Positions 43,746-55,368 of a DNA stretch of 64,000 nucleotides are shown here, in pieces. A program made the position numbers and the translations under genes. The stretch is from Hemerocallis citrina (Eukaryota; Streptophyta; Magnoliopsida; Asparagales; Asphodelaceae). The stretch's first letter is position 1; each line of letters starts with the position of its first letter. A model generated the notes under the pieces. The model worked only from the letters and a program-made list of their open reading frames with translations. It ran no database searches and was not told the DNA's origin. Where the stretch lies: positions 28,586,430 through 28,650,429 of the forward strand of contig CM030359.1 in NCBI GenBank assembly GCA_017893485.1. The letters are read 5' to 3'.

Positions 43746-44870
43746 AACGCTCCTTCCAATGGAGAGGCACCGGGGGGCTCCTGAAAAAACCATCCTGAAC
43801 AACATCCTCAGTATGACCGCATCTCAGTCCACAATGCTTCAACTAGATCCCAAAAGAAGGACGACCAAGTCCTTCGCCATATCCAAGAGTAGAAGATCGC
43901 CTAGAATAGATGGAGAATGGGAAGAAACTGCTCCAACAGGGCCTATCGACCAAATCAACGTCCCTTCAGCAAAACCATCCCGATGCACTCGTTCCAAGGA
44001 ACTTCAAAGCTCCTCAATTCGAATCCTACAACAGGGAATCAAACCCGACAGACCACATTGTGAGCTTTAAAACACTTATGATGTTCTATAACACCACCGA
44101 TGTACTCATTTGTCGGACATTTTCCGTTACACTGAAATGATCAGCTAGGGAATGGTATTCACGTTTAACGCCCGAATCCACATTTTCCTTCGATCAGCGC
44201 GAGGAACTCTTCATTGCACACTTCGTTACTAGCCAGAGAACTGGAAAGACTAGTGTCTCCCTACTAGAACTGAAGCAAAAGATGAAGAACTGCTAAAGGA
44301 CTTCGTCAAGCATTTAACAACTGAAGCAAGGTTAATTTTTGCCTTGAACACTTCAGTCGCAACTGCAGCTCTTTCGCCACAACATCGCTAACAAAGACCT
44401 GAAAGCCTTCCTCGCCAAAAAGCCACCCAAAAGTTTCACTGCGCTCCTGAAAAGGAGTGACAAGTATATCAGGGTCGAGAAAGCCCTCTATCCTCAAGGC
44501 AAGAACGATTCATCTTCCGGGAACAAACGGAAGAACACAAGCGAGGAAGAACTCAGTAATTTTCAGAAAAACGGTGCAAGTTCACGCCGTCCAACTCTAG
44601 CATCACGCTTCAAAAAGTTCACTCCTTTCAATGCATGTGTATCAGCCATCCTCATAGAAGTGGAGAAGGACAGAATAATCCGCCTTCCCCCCACGATGTC
44701 AACGTCTCGCAGAAGAAAAGACAAAAATAAGTGGTGCACATTTCACAAAGATCATGGGCACACTACTGACAACTGTTGAACCCTTAAAGAAGAACCGGAA
44801 GCCCTAATTCGTAGGGGCTATCTCTCCAACTTCGTTTAGAAAGATAACGACGCCGAAAAGCCTCCGTCCC
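43746..44870 (+). pseudogene. gag: Tat-type gag
   Basis: After the solo LTR, gag homology is spread over frames 43702-44140 and further. Core NFKAPQFESYNRESNPTDHIVSFKTLM, then (after a TGA at 44140) SAREWYSRLTPESTFSFDQ, the REWY-L block of Tat gag. A zinc-finger-like CTFHKDHGHTTDNC lies at about 44735-44780, its last residues followed by a TGA, then LKEEPEALIRRGYLSNFV. The 5' start (near 40170-40300, atgccacaatgac...) lies on the other side of the LTR. Many stops and frameshifts. Confidence 0.8.
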
Positions 44871-45099
44871 GGAGGGCTAATAAGAGTCAGCAGAGGTCAT
44901 GCGAGTTGCAAGACTCTGAACACATGACCGTCCTCCATTCCATTCATGAAGACCGGATGGGGGGAGATTTCAACTCCTCCGACAAAGCTTTCGTAAGCAA
45001 AGTCAACTCCATAGATAATATTTTGCCTACCAAACGCACCGGGATCCTGATATCTTTCTCTGACAAGGACTTAGAAGGCGTCTAAACACCTCATTTCGA

Positions 45100-45646
45100 T
45101 GCATTGGTCATAAACCTTTGCATGCTAAATCATGAGGTACGCCGCATCCTGGTGGACAATGGCAGCTAATTAAACATCCTCTTCATGGCCACATTTCAGG
45201 CTCTCAACCTCTCTCAATACCGACTCAAGCCAGCCGGTTATACACTACATGACTCCTCTGGTGCACCTGTCCAAGTCGAGGAAATTGTCGCACTCGACGT
45301 AACAGTAGGGAAAGCCCCTACTATTCAAACAGAAGCACTGGACTTTATGGTAATCGATGTGAAAGCTGCATACAATGCTATATTCGGCCGTCCCGGCCTA
45401 GCAACATTCCATGCATTCGCATCCGCATTTCACATGAAAATGAAGTTCCCAACAACAACTGGTGTAGGCCAAGCTATAGGAAGCCAACAGGTGGCACGAG
45501 CATGCTACGCCGCTACAATGACGGGCTCCATTCTTCCCCTTAACGCCATAGAGTCACTGCCAAAAAGCAGTTACAATAATTCAAAAACTGTAAACGAGCT
45601 TGAAGCCTCTGCCATAACCAACTCTACCAAGAACTTCCAAACCTGA
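45100..45646 (+). pseudogene. Tat-type protease
   Basis: Catalytic context VRRILVDNGS followed by a TAA (45168-45170), then NILFMATFQALNLSQYRLKPAGYTLHDSSG in the open frame from 45185, the Tat aspartic-protease domain, where DNGS replaces the DTG/S of other clades. The frame continues through VIDVKAAYNAIFGRPGLATFHAFASAFHMKMKFPT, a strongly conserved Tat motif, and ends TAA/TGA about 45646. RT should follow but does not. Confidence 0.85.
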
Positions 45647-45764
45647 CACTTCATCTTTCATCAGGTCCAAACTAGTTCTCATCATGACACAATAATAAAC
45701 CTGAATCCCTCGCTAGAAGCCACTCCAATTATTCAATGGAGACAAATAGTTATGCCTAAACACA

Positions 45765-45960
45765 TTGGTGCATCAGAAGATTCCTCTTTCACTATGCAAA
45801 ACATGGGGGCTCCATTTAAAACAGGCAAGTCTAGGCAAGGTCTACCAAGTTGTTCGCCTGACGACTCATCAACTTGAAGACCCGAAGGGCAAGGAGATAT
45901 CAGCAGGGACTTGGAAAGTAGAATGCCTTGTGAAGTACAACGAGTTGGGTGCCAAACTGG
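45765..45960 (+). pseudogene. Tat integrase C-terminal remnant
   Basis: KVYQVVRLTTHQLEDPKGKEISAGTWKVECLVKY matches the final segment of gypsy integrase (GPY-V--A---LED--G---TWN---L-KYY). It stands only ~120 bp after the protease remnant, so roughly 3 kb of pol was removed. After it the frame enters the 3' repeat region without homology. Confidence 0.75.
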
Positions 45961-45999
45961 TACACAAAAATGGCACCAAAATTGTTAAAAGCTTCCTAC

Positions 46000-46900
46000 G
46001 AGACGTGTTCGGAGCCCACATCCATAGTGCAAACTTACTACAACAATTTACAATGAAACAAGTTCAGAGTGTTTCGCCATTCGATCTGTTCCTGCAACCT
46101 GTTAATTCATCAAAGCAAACAATGAGATACACGCCCAACTTACATTTAAAGTGGTGCTAGACACTCGTTACAAGCTTTTCTCAACGCAAGTTCGGAATCC
46201 AGAAATCGGGAGTTGTAGCGTGCAAACATGCACGATTAGAACACAGCTCACCGATCGATCTGTTCCTGCAACTAGTTGAACTTCCTTAGAGGCTCTGAAA
46301 CAACGAGTTGAGTGCCACACTTATACACTTAAGCAGCATCAAACACTCGTTGCGAGTCTCCCCGTAAGATGGATTCAGAGTCCATACCCATGGCTCGATA
46401 GGAACTCTAACAATTTGCAATAACGCAAGTTCACAGTGCACTTCACAATTCGATCTGCTCCTGCAATCCGTTAACGCCTCGACGACCAATTCAGAGTCCA
46501 TGTTCATGGTTCAAAAGAGACTCTGTCAATTTGCAAAGAAGCAAGTTCAGAGTGCGCTTTGCCATTCGAGCTGCTCCTTCAATCTGTTAATACTTAAACT
46601 AACAATTTCGAAATCCATGTTCATGGTTCAGAGTTACTCTCGCAACCTGTAATGACACACGTTCAGAGTTCAACTCGCCATTCGATCTGTTCCTGCAACT
46701 AGTTGAATTTTCTCAACAAAAGATTAATAGGTCCAAAATCATGGATCGAAGTTACCATAGCAACACTTGTAAAAAGCAGCACTTGGAGTTCAACTCTCCA
46801 TTCGATGTGACTCTCACAATCTGTCAGAGGCCCCATACAACAAGTTTGGAAAATAAGTCTCCTACAGAGTTGTCCCTACAACTAGCTGGGTTCAGGACGG
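46000..46900 (+). repeat. Tandem repeats of ~130 bp, diverged
   Basis: Units share a(a)gttcagagtg...ccattcgatctgttcctgcaa.c.gttaa and ccatgttcatggttc. At least six copies (46060, 46255, 46445, 46555, 46678, 46795), poorly conserved. Part of the Tat 3' untranslated region. Confidence 0.75.
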
Positions 46901-47690
46901 AGCAATGCTAAACTCTGTCATACACCATCGATACGCAACAGACCCAAGGCCCCGTTATTTAGCGACAGAGAACCCGTCAATGACACCTCAACCATGACAG
47001 CAAGGATCAAGCATATGAAATGAATCCCGCGAATCACAGCATTATCACAAAATTGTATGATCAGATCCAGTAGCACTACAGACAACTGCAAATACAAAAA
47101 AGCTAGTCCAAAGTCTAACTGTCTCAAGAGCAGCTCGTACGACTAGCAACCCCCAAGACAATGTATCACAGGACAAGACACCGGCATGTAGAAGACTTCT
47201 CATTCCAAAAACTACAAGTCTCATTATAATAGCAAAGTTACAATGACTCCACGATTCATGTCTAAGAATCGCTACCGAAAGTCCTGCCAACACTGTACAA
47301 CAAACTGTCATGTAAGCTGTTCTTCCAGCTATACACACTGGAGAGATGCTTTACCTAAGAGAAACCAAACTCCTCGCCGGCCTCCTACCAACAAATAGCT
47401 CCATAGGGCCGCCTCAACTCTTGATGATAATATTCAAGACAAGTCTTTCCTAGATGAGCAAACTCTAGATGTATCCGACCACCTTCACTTGAGCAGGCTC
47501 CAACTCCGTCTTCCTTGAAGCACTGTGCAAATGGGAGAGTTCCTATTCCGTCAAGCACAGCGTACCACGAAAGAGAGCAAGCTCAGTGTCCCAGAGAACC
47601 TAGTTCGATGCACGCAACTACTTGTCAGTGAAGAGAAGAATGGAATCATCTCAACACTGAATAAATGCAAGTGACTTCACTTCCACACTA
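46901..47690. other. Unassigned part of the Tat 3' region
   Basis: No clear repeat period and no recognisable protein. Minus-strand frames 46918-47127 and 47045-47338 are hydrophobic but lack homology. Confidence 0.55.
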
Positions 47691-48540
47691 AGAATATTCA
47701 GAATACCCACAACTCATCCGCTCTAAAAATGAGTTTGGCGCTCCGCGAGCCACTTGAGTTCCTCTGGCCAACCACTCGTCAACATCGAGCAACGGTTCCA
47801 ACACCCTAATCTCTGCTCGCCGCTCGAGCTCCATCAATAGCTCGTTGGCTCCAAACAACGAGTTCAGCACTCTGCTCGCCGCTTGAGCTCCATCAACAAC
47901 TTGTTGGTCCCAAACTACGAGTTAAGCGCTCTGCTCGCCGCTCGAGCTCCATCAATAGCTCGTTGGCTCCAAACAACGAGTTTAGCGCTCCGCTCGCCGC
48001 TTGAGCTCCATCAACAACTCGTTGGTCCCAAACAATGAGTTCAGCGCTCTGCGCGCCGCTTGAGCTCCATCAATAACTAGTTGGTCCCAAACAACGAGTT
48101 CAACGCTCTGCTAGCCGCTTGAGCTCCATCAAAAACTCGTTGGTCCTAAACAATGAGTTCAGCACTCTGCTCGTCACTTGAGTTCCATCAACAACTCGTT
48201 TGTCCCAAACAACAAGTTCAATGCTCTGCTCGCCGCTTGAGCTCCATCAATAACTCGTTTGTCTCAAACAGTGAGTTCAGTGCTCTACTCACCGCTTGAG
48301 CTGCATCAACAACTTGTTTGTCCCAAACAAAGAGTTCAGTGCTCTGCTCGCTGTTTGAGCTCCATCAAAAACTCGTTGGTCCCAAACAACAAGTTCAACG
48401 CTCTGCAAGCTGCTTGAGCTCCATCAAAAACTTGTTTGTCCTAAACAACGAGTTCAGCACTCTGCTCACGGCTCCATCAATAACTCGTTGGATCCAAACA
48501 ATGAGTTCAATGTTCCACTCTACGCTCATGGCTCCCCACA
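47691..48540 (+). repeat. 60-bp satellite-like array A, each unit with AACTCGTTG/CAACGAGTT hairpin
   Basis: About fourteen units of 60 bp: ctctgctcgccgcttgagctccatcaa then an inverted repeat aactcgttg...caacgagtt around gtcccaa, then cagcg. Spacing measured from 47839 to 47899 and on is 60. Stem variants occur (acttgttg, ctagttgg, ctcgtttg). Confidence 0.9.
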
Positions 48541-50364
48541 ATGAGTCCAACGCCTTGGTCTTCGCCTAAGCACCACTAACAACTTGTCGGTGCCAAACAA
48601 CAAGTTCAACACATAGCTTAACCACGAGTTACCCCTAAAAACTTCACCGGGATCAAACTCCAGTTTCTATATCAACTCTATCTCAGAGTTGTCTCTACAT
48701 GCTTGCTGGGCGCAAACAGTGGGTGTAGCATCCAACTCTGTCACAGAGTCTTCTCTTAACTTGTCGGCATCAAACGGCAGTTTTTACATCATCTCTATCT
48801 CAGAGTTGTCTCTAAACTCGCCAGAGTCAAACGGCAGTTCCTGGACCAACTCAATAAAGGAGTTGTCCCCACATGCTTGCTGGGCGCAAACAGCAGGTGC
48901 AACATCCAACTCTGCCCTAAGAGTTGTCTCGAAACTCACTGGGGTCAAATGATAGTTTCTAGACCAACTCAATCAAGGAGTTGTCTCTACCCGCTTGCTG
49001 AGTGCAAATAGCAGGTGCAACATCCAACTCCTTCATAGAGCCATATCTAAGCTTGTTGGGAACAAACAATAAGTTCAACACACAGCTCCACCACGATTTG
49101 CCTTTACAAACTCATCAAGATCAAACGGCAGTTTCTGCATCAGTTCTATCTTAGAGTTGTCTCTAAGCTTGCCGGAGTCAAACGGCAGTTTCTGGACCAA
49201 CTCAATCAAGGAGTTGTCACTACACGCTTGCTAGGCGCAAACAGCAGGTGAAACATCCAACTCCATCATAGAGCCATCTCTAAGCTTGTTGGGAACAAAC
49301 CACAAGTTCAACACACGGCTTCACCATGAGTTGCCTCTACAGACTCACCGGGATCAAACGGCAGTTTCTACATCAGCTCTATCTCAGAGTTGTCTCTAAA
49401 CTTGCCGGAGTCAAACGGTAGTTTCCGGACCAACTCAATCACAGAGTCCTATACACGCTTGCTGGGCACAAACAGAAAGTTCAGCACTCAATTCTGTCAT
49501 CGAGTTCTCTCCAAACTTGCTGGGAACAAATAGCAGGCTTTATGTCAACTCAGTCAAAGAGTTGTACCTCTAAACTTGCCGGGCGCAAACGACAAGCTTG
49601 AATGTTCAACTCTATCTCTGAGTCGTCTCTCAACGCTTACTGGGAACAAACAACAAGCTCTATGTCAACTCGGTCAAATAGCTGTCCCTCTAAACTTGCC
49701 GGACGCAAACGACAAGCTTGAACATTCAACTATATCTCTAAGTTACCTCCAAACTCACCGGGATCAAACAACAAGCTCTACGCCAACTCAGCCATGAGTT
49801 GCCCCTACAAACTCGCCGGGGTCAAACGGCAGTTTCTGGACCAACTCAATCAAAGAGTTGTCTCTACATGCTTGTGGGGTGCAAATAGCAGGTGCAACAT
49901 CTAACTCCGTCATAGAGTCCTTTCAAGCTTGTTGGGAACAAACAACAAGTTCAGCACACAACTCAATCACGGAGTTTCCTCTATAAATTCGCTGGGGCCA
50001 ACCAGCAAGCTCAACACTCAATTCTACCACTGAGTTCCATCTAAATTTGTTAGGATCAAACAGCAAGCCATAAGTTGACTCAGTCAAAGAATTGTCTTTC
50101 CACACTCGCTGGGATCAAATGGCGAGCTCTATGCCAACTCAGCCACGAGTTGCCCCTACAAACTTGCCGAGACCAAACGACAGTTTCTAATCAACTCTAT
50201 CTCAGAGTTGTCTCTAAACTCGTCGGGGTCAAACGACAGTTTCTACATCAACTTGGTCAAAGATTTGTCTTTACGAACTTGTCGGGATCAAACGACAAGC
50301 TCAACATTCAACTCAGTCGCAAAGTTCTCTGCACGCTTGTCGGGTGCAAACGGCAAGCTCAAAA
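48541..50364 (+). repeat. 60-bp satellite-like array B, related but more diverged
   Basis: Units of about 57-62 bp with cagagttgtctctaaacttgccgggatcaaacggcagtttctacatcaactctatc and a second alternating form with cgcttgctgggcgcaaacagcaggtgcaacatccaactcc. The c(t)tgccggg.tcaaac core aligns to ctcgttggtcccaaac of array A, pointing to one ancestral monomer. About thirty units; cut at 50365 by CACTA. Confidence 0.87.
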
Positions 50365-50384
50365 CACTACAACACATGTGCAAT

Positions 50385-50645
50385 TTACCGGAGTATATTC
50401 CCCGGCATTTTACCATTCGCGCCAGGGTAGGGAGTGACTAGGAATGGGGCGTCAGATTGGATGGTTATACATCAGCGGCCTCTATAAAACGCCGGGGAAT
50501 CATGACATTCACCGACGTTTTCTTTAAAAACGCCGGTGAAGGGTATTATTCACTGGCGTTTTAATAAAACACGCCGGCAAATATGCAGATACATTCACCG
50601 GCATTTGTAATTTCAAACGCTGGTGAATTAAGTGGGATAAATCAT
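50385..50645. repeat. CACTA subterminal repeats
   Basis: Five pairs of caccggcg-like words facing cgccggtg-like words (for example 50505-50545, 50549-50580, 50593-50628). Such repeats bind the element's own DNA-binding protein in En/Spm. Confidence 0.85.
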
Positions 50646-51746
50646 CGCGAACCCTAACATTTCGCTCGCTAATTTCACAAACCCATTTCGCCCGCCTTCG
50701 TTTTCCCTCCTCCCTCTCTCTATTTCGCGTGCTTTGCGATCGAAAACCCTACGCCACCGCTCTCTCTCTCTCCTACGCCATCGCATGAAGCTCCCCTTCC
50801 CTTCCCGCTAACCTGAAACCTAACCCTATCCCATCGCCCGCTCGCGGTTATCCACCGTCGTTGACCCCGTCGTCTCAAGCTTTGTGACAACACCTCCTCA
50901 ACCTCTCAAGTCGCCGAGCCGTCTCCCTCCTCCTTTTCACGGTATCTTCGAAAATTTCTCTTGATTTTGTAGTCCCTCCTCCTTTTCACTGTTAAAGATG
51001 CTGGATATTAGCCATCTGATTGTCATCTTAGCATGCTTTTTTACCAAAATGGGTTAACTATCATCTAAGGATGTTGTATACCAAAATCCAAATCTGTACA
51101 AGAATTGGGCTGAACAAACCTGTGTGCAGGTTTCTCTTTGAGCCGGAAACATCATTGGCAAAGTTGGAATGAAGAATTAATAGACAAACATGCTTAGATA
51201 CTGGAATTTTTATTTTCTTTTACTGTTAAAGATGCTGGATATTAGCCATCTGATTGTCATCTAACAATTCACACATATCTAGCATCCAGCATGTTCTATC
51301 TAATTCCTATTTTACTTTCTTTCAAGATTCAATTTGGCTCACAGGTAGAATATTAGCTACGTTCTTCTACAAGTTTATCTAGAAAAATGGAGGATATTGA
51401 TTCATTGTCTTCCCTCTCTCTATATTCTCAGATCATACATGTTAGGAAAGGTTTGAATATCGTTAATTAATAACTCTGTATGTGTAGGAAGAGGTGTGTG
51501 TTCATTTGAGAATTTGAGAATTTGGAAAGTGGAGAATTTGAGAATTTGAGAATTTGAGAATGTGTTAATTTGTGAAGTATAGAATTTGGGAATTTATTAA
51601 TTTGAGAATATATTAAATTGTTTGCTAGTAGCTATTTGTTCCACTTTTATCGGCGTTGTAATGTCAGTGCAGGTTTGCTATCTTTATATCGTTTATTTAA
51701 TTATCAACACTTTCACTGCTACTATAAGCTAGCATACATGTTAGGG

Positions 51747-51788
<42 letters not shown>

Positions 51789-52159
51789 TTGGGATGAGTA
51801 ACTGATTATTAGTAGCCATGAACAGAATAGTTCATGAGTCATCAGATCTTCTTGTTATCGTATTTACAGCACGATGCCCTCGTTATTCGTCCGATTCATC
51901 TTCCTCAGCAAATACCCTTTACCATCATCATCTCCTTGAACGGAAAGCCAAATACAGGAGAGACTATAATCGAATCGATATTACACTCGAACACAAGGTG
52001 TGAGATAAAATGCCACTAAGGTGGTTGAGATAATTTCCACAAAGGTAGTTTAGGATTATGTGAATAGAGTAGATTGTATTAAGATTTAATTGTTTTTTTA
52101 TACATTTTTGGAATCGAGATTTCTTTATTTTACAGTTAATTGTTATATCGTTTATTTAT
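50646..52159. other. CACTA 5' leader region with repeats
   Basis: CT-rich (50700-50800); a 240-bp segment 50996-51245 (aagatgctggatattagccatc..., caggtttctctttgagccgg) recurs at 58090-58380 and inverted at 57260-57540; (ttgagaa)n at 51507-51600; (TTA)n at 51744-51788. Confidence 0.75.
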
Positions 52160-52273
52160 TTGCAGCTAGGGATGGTTTTTAAAAAATGTGAAATTAAATA
52201 TAAAAAATGCCTTTTAAATCTAATACTATTTAATATATCAAAATTTAATTTTAGATTGTGTGCTATTGTTATA

Positions 52274-54681
52274 ATGGATAAAAGTTGGATTAGTAAACCA
52301 CGATTATCCAAGGAGTACCGGAATGGTATTAAAGATTTTATTATCTTTGCCAAATGACATTCCCGTGATCCCAACCTAATCCTTCGTCCATGCCTCCGGT
52401 GTACAAATTGTAATTTGAGTACATGTGACGTAGTACATACATATTTGGTTGTCAATGGTTTTCTTCAAGGGTACACACGGTGGTTTTGTCATGGAGAGGA
52501 TCATACGTCAGATCCTGTTCATCCGGTTGTATTAGAAAATGAAGATGATCCCTTATTGAATGAAGACTTAAGTGTTCCCGATGAGATGCATGCTTTGTTG
52601 CAAGACGCCTTGGGGATTCATAATGTTTCTTTCTACACCAATAATCCAACAACCCAAGTTCATAATGAGTCAACAGAAACATCACACATTGGTGGTGGGG
52701 TGGACGAGGAAATGCCTGACCCTGCCCCTAAAAATAATAAACAGCAAGAATCCTTCGCTAAGTTGCTTGAAGATACTAGTACTCCGCTGTACCGCGATTA
52801 CACCAAATTCTCTAAATTCTCATTCATTATCAGACTATTTCAAATTAAATGTTTAAATGGGTGGTCTGCTAAGTCCTTCAGTATGCTACTTGAACTGTTG
52901 AATGAAGCATTTCCAGAAATCTGTATTCCAAACTCAGCCTATAAAATCAAAAAATTCCTAAGTTCTTTCGTTCTAGGGTATGAGAAGATAGCAGCATGTC
53001 CAAATGACTGTATGCTTTTCACGAGAGGTAAGGAAAGTCTGGAGAATTGCGAAGTCTGTGGTTCTTCGAAATGGTCAGAAACACCAAATCAAGACGATCA
53101 AGCCAGTGGATCTACTAAGCGAAGTAGGAGAAAGAAGCCTGCCAAAATACTGCGTTACATTCCTCTGATTCCTAGGCTACAAAGGTTGTTTATGTCTTCG
53201 AAAACTTCTTCTGATATGAAATGGCATGCTGAAGGTCGTATTAATGATGGGATTCTTAGACATCTTGCTGATTCTCAATCTTGGAAAAAAATTGATGAAA
53301 GATATCCCGATTTTGCGGAAGATCCTTGGAATGTGAGACTTGGACTAGCTAGTGATGGTTTCAACCCTTTTAGGCAAATGAGTAGTACATACAGTATATG
53401 GCCTATTGTGTTAATACCATACAATTTGCTGCCTTGGAAATGCATGAAGCAGTCCTCATTTATTTTGTCCATGATAGTTCCTGGACCGAAAGGTCCTGGA
53501 AGTGATATAGATGTGTACCTACAGCCGTTAATAGATGAACTTCAGAAATTGTGGGTGGGTGTTCCAACCTATGATGCACTGGCTAAAGAAACATTTTCTC
53601 TTCAGGTCATGTTGTCTTGGACAATCAATGATTTTCCAACATATACAAATTTATCTGGATATAGTACTAAAGGACGTTATGCATGTCCTTGTTGTGTTGA
53701 CCAAACTAGTTCAAGGTGGTTGTACAATGGCAGAAAGTTTTGCTATATGGGTCATAGGAGATGGTTGCCTGACACACATATATTTCGGGTAGAGACAGCG
53801 ACATTTGATGGTACCGACGAGTGGGAACATGCTCCTGGAGCTTCTTCTGGGTCAGTTATTTTAAGGCGGGTAGATGGTCATCAGTTCAAATATGGAAAAG
53901 AACCACAAGTCAGCAAAAAGGGCAAGAAAAGGGCAAAGCCGGAGCAAGATAAGGAGACCGATCTATGTGGCGAAGATGAGTATCAGAACATGACGAGTTT
54001 AGGTGCATGGAAGAAGAAGAGTATTTTTTTCAAGTTGCCGTATTGGGAATTCAACTTATTGCGTCATAATTTAGATGTGATGCATATCGGAAAAAATATT
54101 GGTAAAAATTGTATAGGAACAGTTATGGAAGATGGCCAGAAGATAAATGACAATCTCAAGGGCCGACTTGATTTGAAGTCAATGGGCATCCGACATGAGT
54201 TGCACCCAGAGGAATTACCCAACGGGAAAGTACTCCTACCTCCTGTAATCTATTCAATGTCAAAATCGGAGTTGGAATTGTTTTGCAAAGTTCTACTGGA
54301 ACTTAAAGTTCATGATGGCTATTCTTCTAACATAGCAAGATGTGTCAACTTTAAAGAGAAGAGGCTTCAGGGTCTAAAGTCACACGACTACCATATCCTA
54401 ATGCAGGATCTCCTTCCTGTGGCCCTAATGTCTTCAATATGTGAGCAAATCACTACTGTCCTGAAAGATCATTGTAGCATATATAAAGGTATTTGCTCAA
54501 GAATGCTTCGTATTGAAGATATTAACCAATTGGAGCAGCGCCCGGCACTGACACTTAGTAAAATAGAGATGATATTTCCTCTATCGTTCTTCACTATAAT
54601 GATTCACTTGATAATCCACCTTGCTGGTGAAGCCAGAATCGGCGGTCCTGTTCACTATCGGTGGATGTACCCCATTGAGAG
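52274..54681 (+). pseudogene. tnp2: CACTA TNP2 transposase, main exon, one nonsense codon
   Basis: ATG at 52274 gives MDKSWISKPRLSKEYRNGIKDF, the N-terminal transposase-associated domain (PF13963), broken by TGA 52355-52357; the frame then stays open to 54685. Recognisable: CLRCTNCN and GYTRWFCHGE of the associated domain, then Transposase_21 (PF02992) with MKWHAEGR, LGLASDGFNPF, CMKQSSFILSMIVPGPKGPG, YACPCCVDQT, KFCYMGHRRWLP and LPYWEFNLLRHNLDVMHIGKNI, and the start of DUF4218. This protein cuts element ends in the nucleus. A GT donor at 54682 ends the exon. Apart from the single TGA this exon is uninterrupted for ~775 codons, so the copy decayed recently or the stop is an error. Confidence 0.9.
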
Positions 54682-54777
54682 GTAAAAGAATTCATGCATC
54701 TTACAAAACTAAATTCTGAAAAGCTCATTTCTTTTAATTCCCTACTCCGCTCTAATTCATTAATTGTACATGTTTAG

Positions 54778-55080
54778 GTACCTATACCGGCTCAAGGGTT
54801 ATGTTAAAAATAGAGCATATCCTGAAGGGTCAATAGCTCAGGGATATCTATCAGAGGAGTGTTCACATTTTTGTTCCAGGTATTTACAGGGTGTAGAGAC
54901 ATCTTTGACTAGACCAAGGAGAAATCCAGACATTTCCAACCTTGATGGTGCTAAATATCTTTTCGATACCGCTGGCATTACTATTGGTAAAGTTGATGCA
55001 TTTGAGTTAGATAACTTAACGTGGGAACAGGCACATCGATATGTGCTAGACCACCATGCATCAGTGGAGCCATTTCGAAA
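54778..55080 (+). CDS. tnp2: CACTA transposase exon 2 (DUF4218)
   Basis: Acceptor tgtttag at 54777, donor gtaagt at 55081. The 96-bp intron 54682-54777 splits an Arg/Tyr junction in phase 2 and joins PIER to YLYRLKGYVKN. Content YPEGSIAQGYLSEECSHFCSRYL is the conserved DUF4218 segment of CACTA transposases. Confidence 0.88.
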
Positions 55081-55178
55081 GTAAGTTGCTTTTGAATTTA
55101 AATCGAATATAGTGAAAACCGCAGAGTTCGATATTAACTTACATTTGTTATTCCTTATTTCAATTGCTTGTATTTTAG

Positions 55179-55287
55179 CGAATTTGTCAGGGACATCAAA
55201 CGAAGGGCTAAACCAAGAAGACTACCACCACGTGAACAAAACAAGTTGATTAATGAAAAATTTCATAAGTGGTTTGAATCTCATATA
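55179..55287 (+). CDS. tnp2: CACTA transposase exon 3
   Basis: Acceptor tattttag at 55178; the frame reads EFVRDIKRRAKPRRLPPREQNKLINEKFHKWFESHI, usually found between DUF4218 and DUF4216. The 3' edge is uncertain: a GT follows at 55289, but its phase does not match the next exon, so either another donor is used or a small indel is present. Confidence 0.7.
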
Positions 55288-55368
55288 GGTGAATTAAGAA
55301 AATGCAAGTTAATCTTCATTATATCTACATTATCCACGGTACTGATACGATTTGCGCAAAATTTATAG

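Larger units (their letters stand above)
39508..50364 (+). mobile_element. Tat/Ogre-type gypsy derivative with pol deleted, 3' satellite region
   Basis: LTR, PBS-like site, gag, PR, integrase C-terminus, then more than 4 kb of tandem repeats, in plus orientation. RT, RNase H and the integrase core are missing between about 45600 and 45850. A solo LTR (40300-43745) interrupts gag. A CACTA element cuts the right side at 50365; no 3' LTR is in the window. Long 3' UTR tandem repeats are a known trait of the Tat lineage. Confidence 0.82.

Noticed and set aside
46918..47338. Hydrophobic minus-strand frames as membrane proteins
   Set aside because: No homology, no promoter context, within the Tat 3' region.
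48318..50441. Several 60-120-codon frames in the 60-bp arrays as genes
   Set aside because: They are read-through of 60-bp units (a multiple of three), so open frames are expected without coding function.
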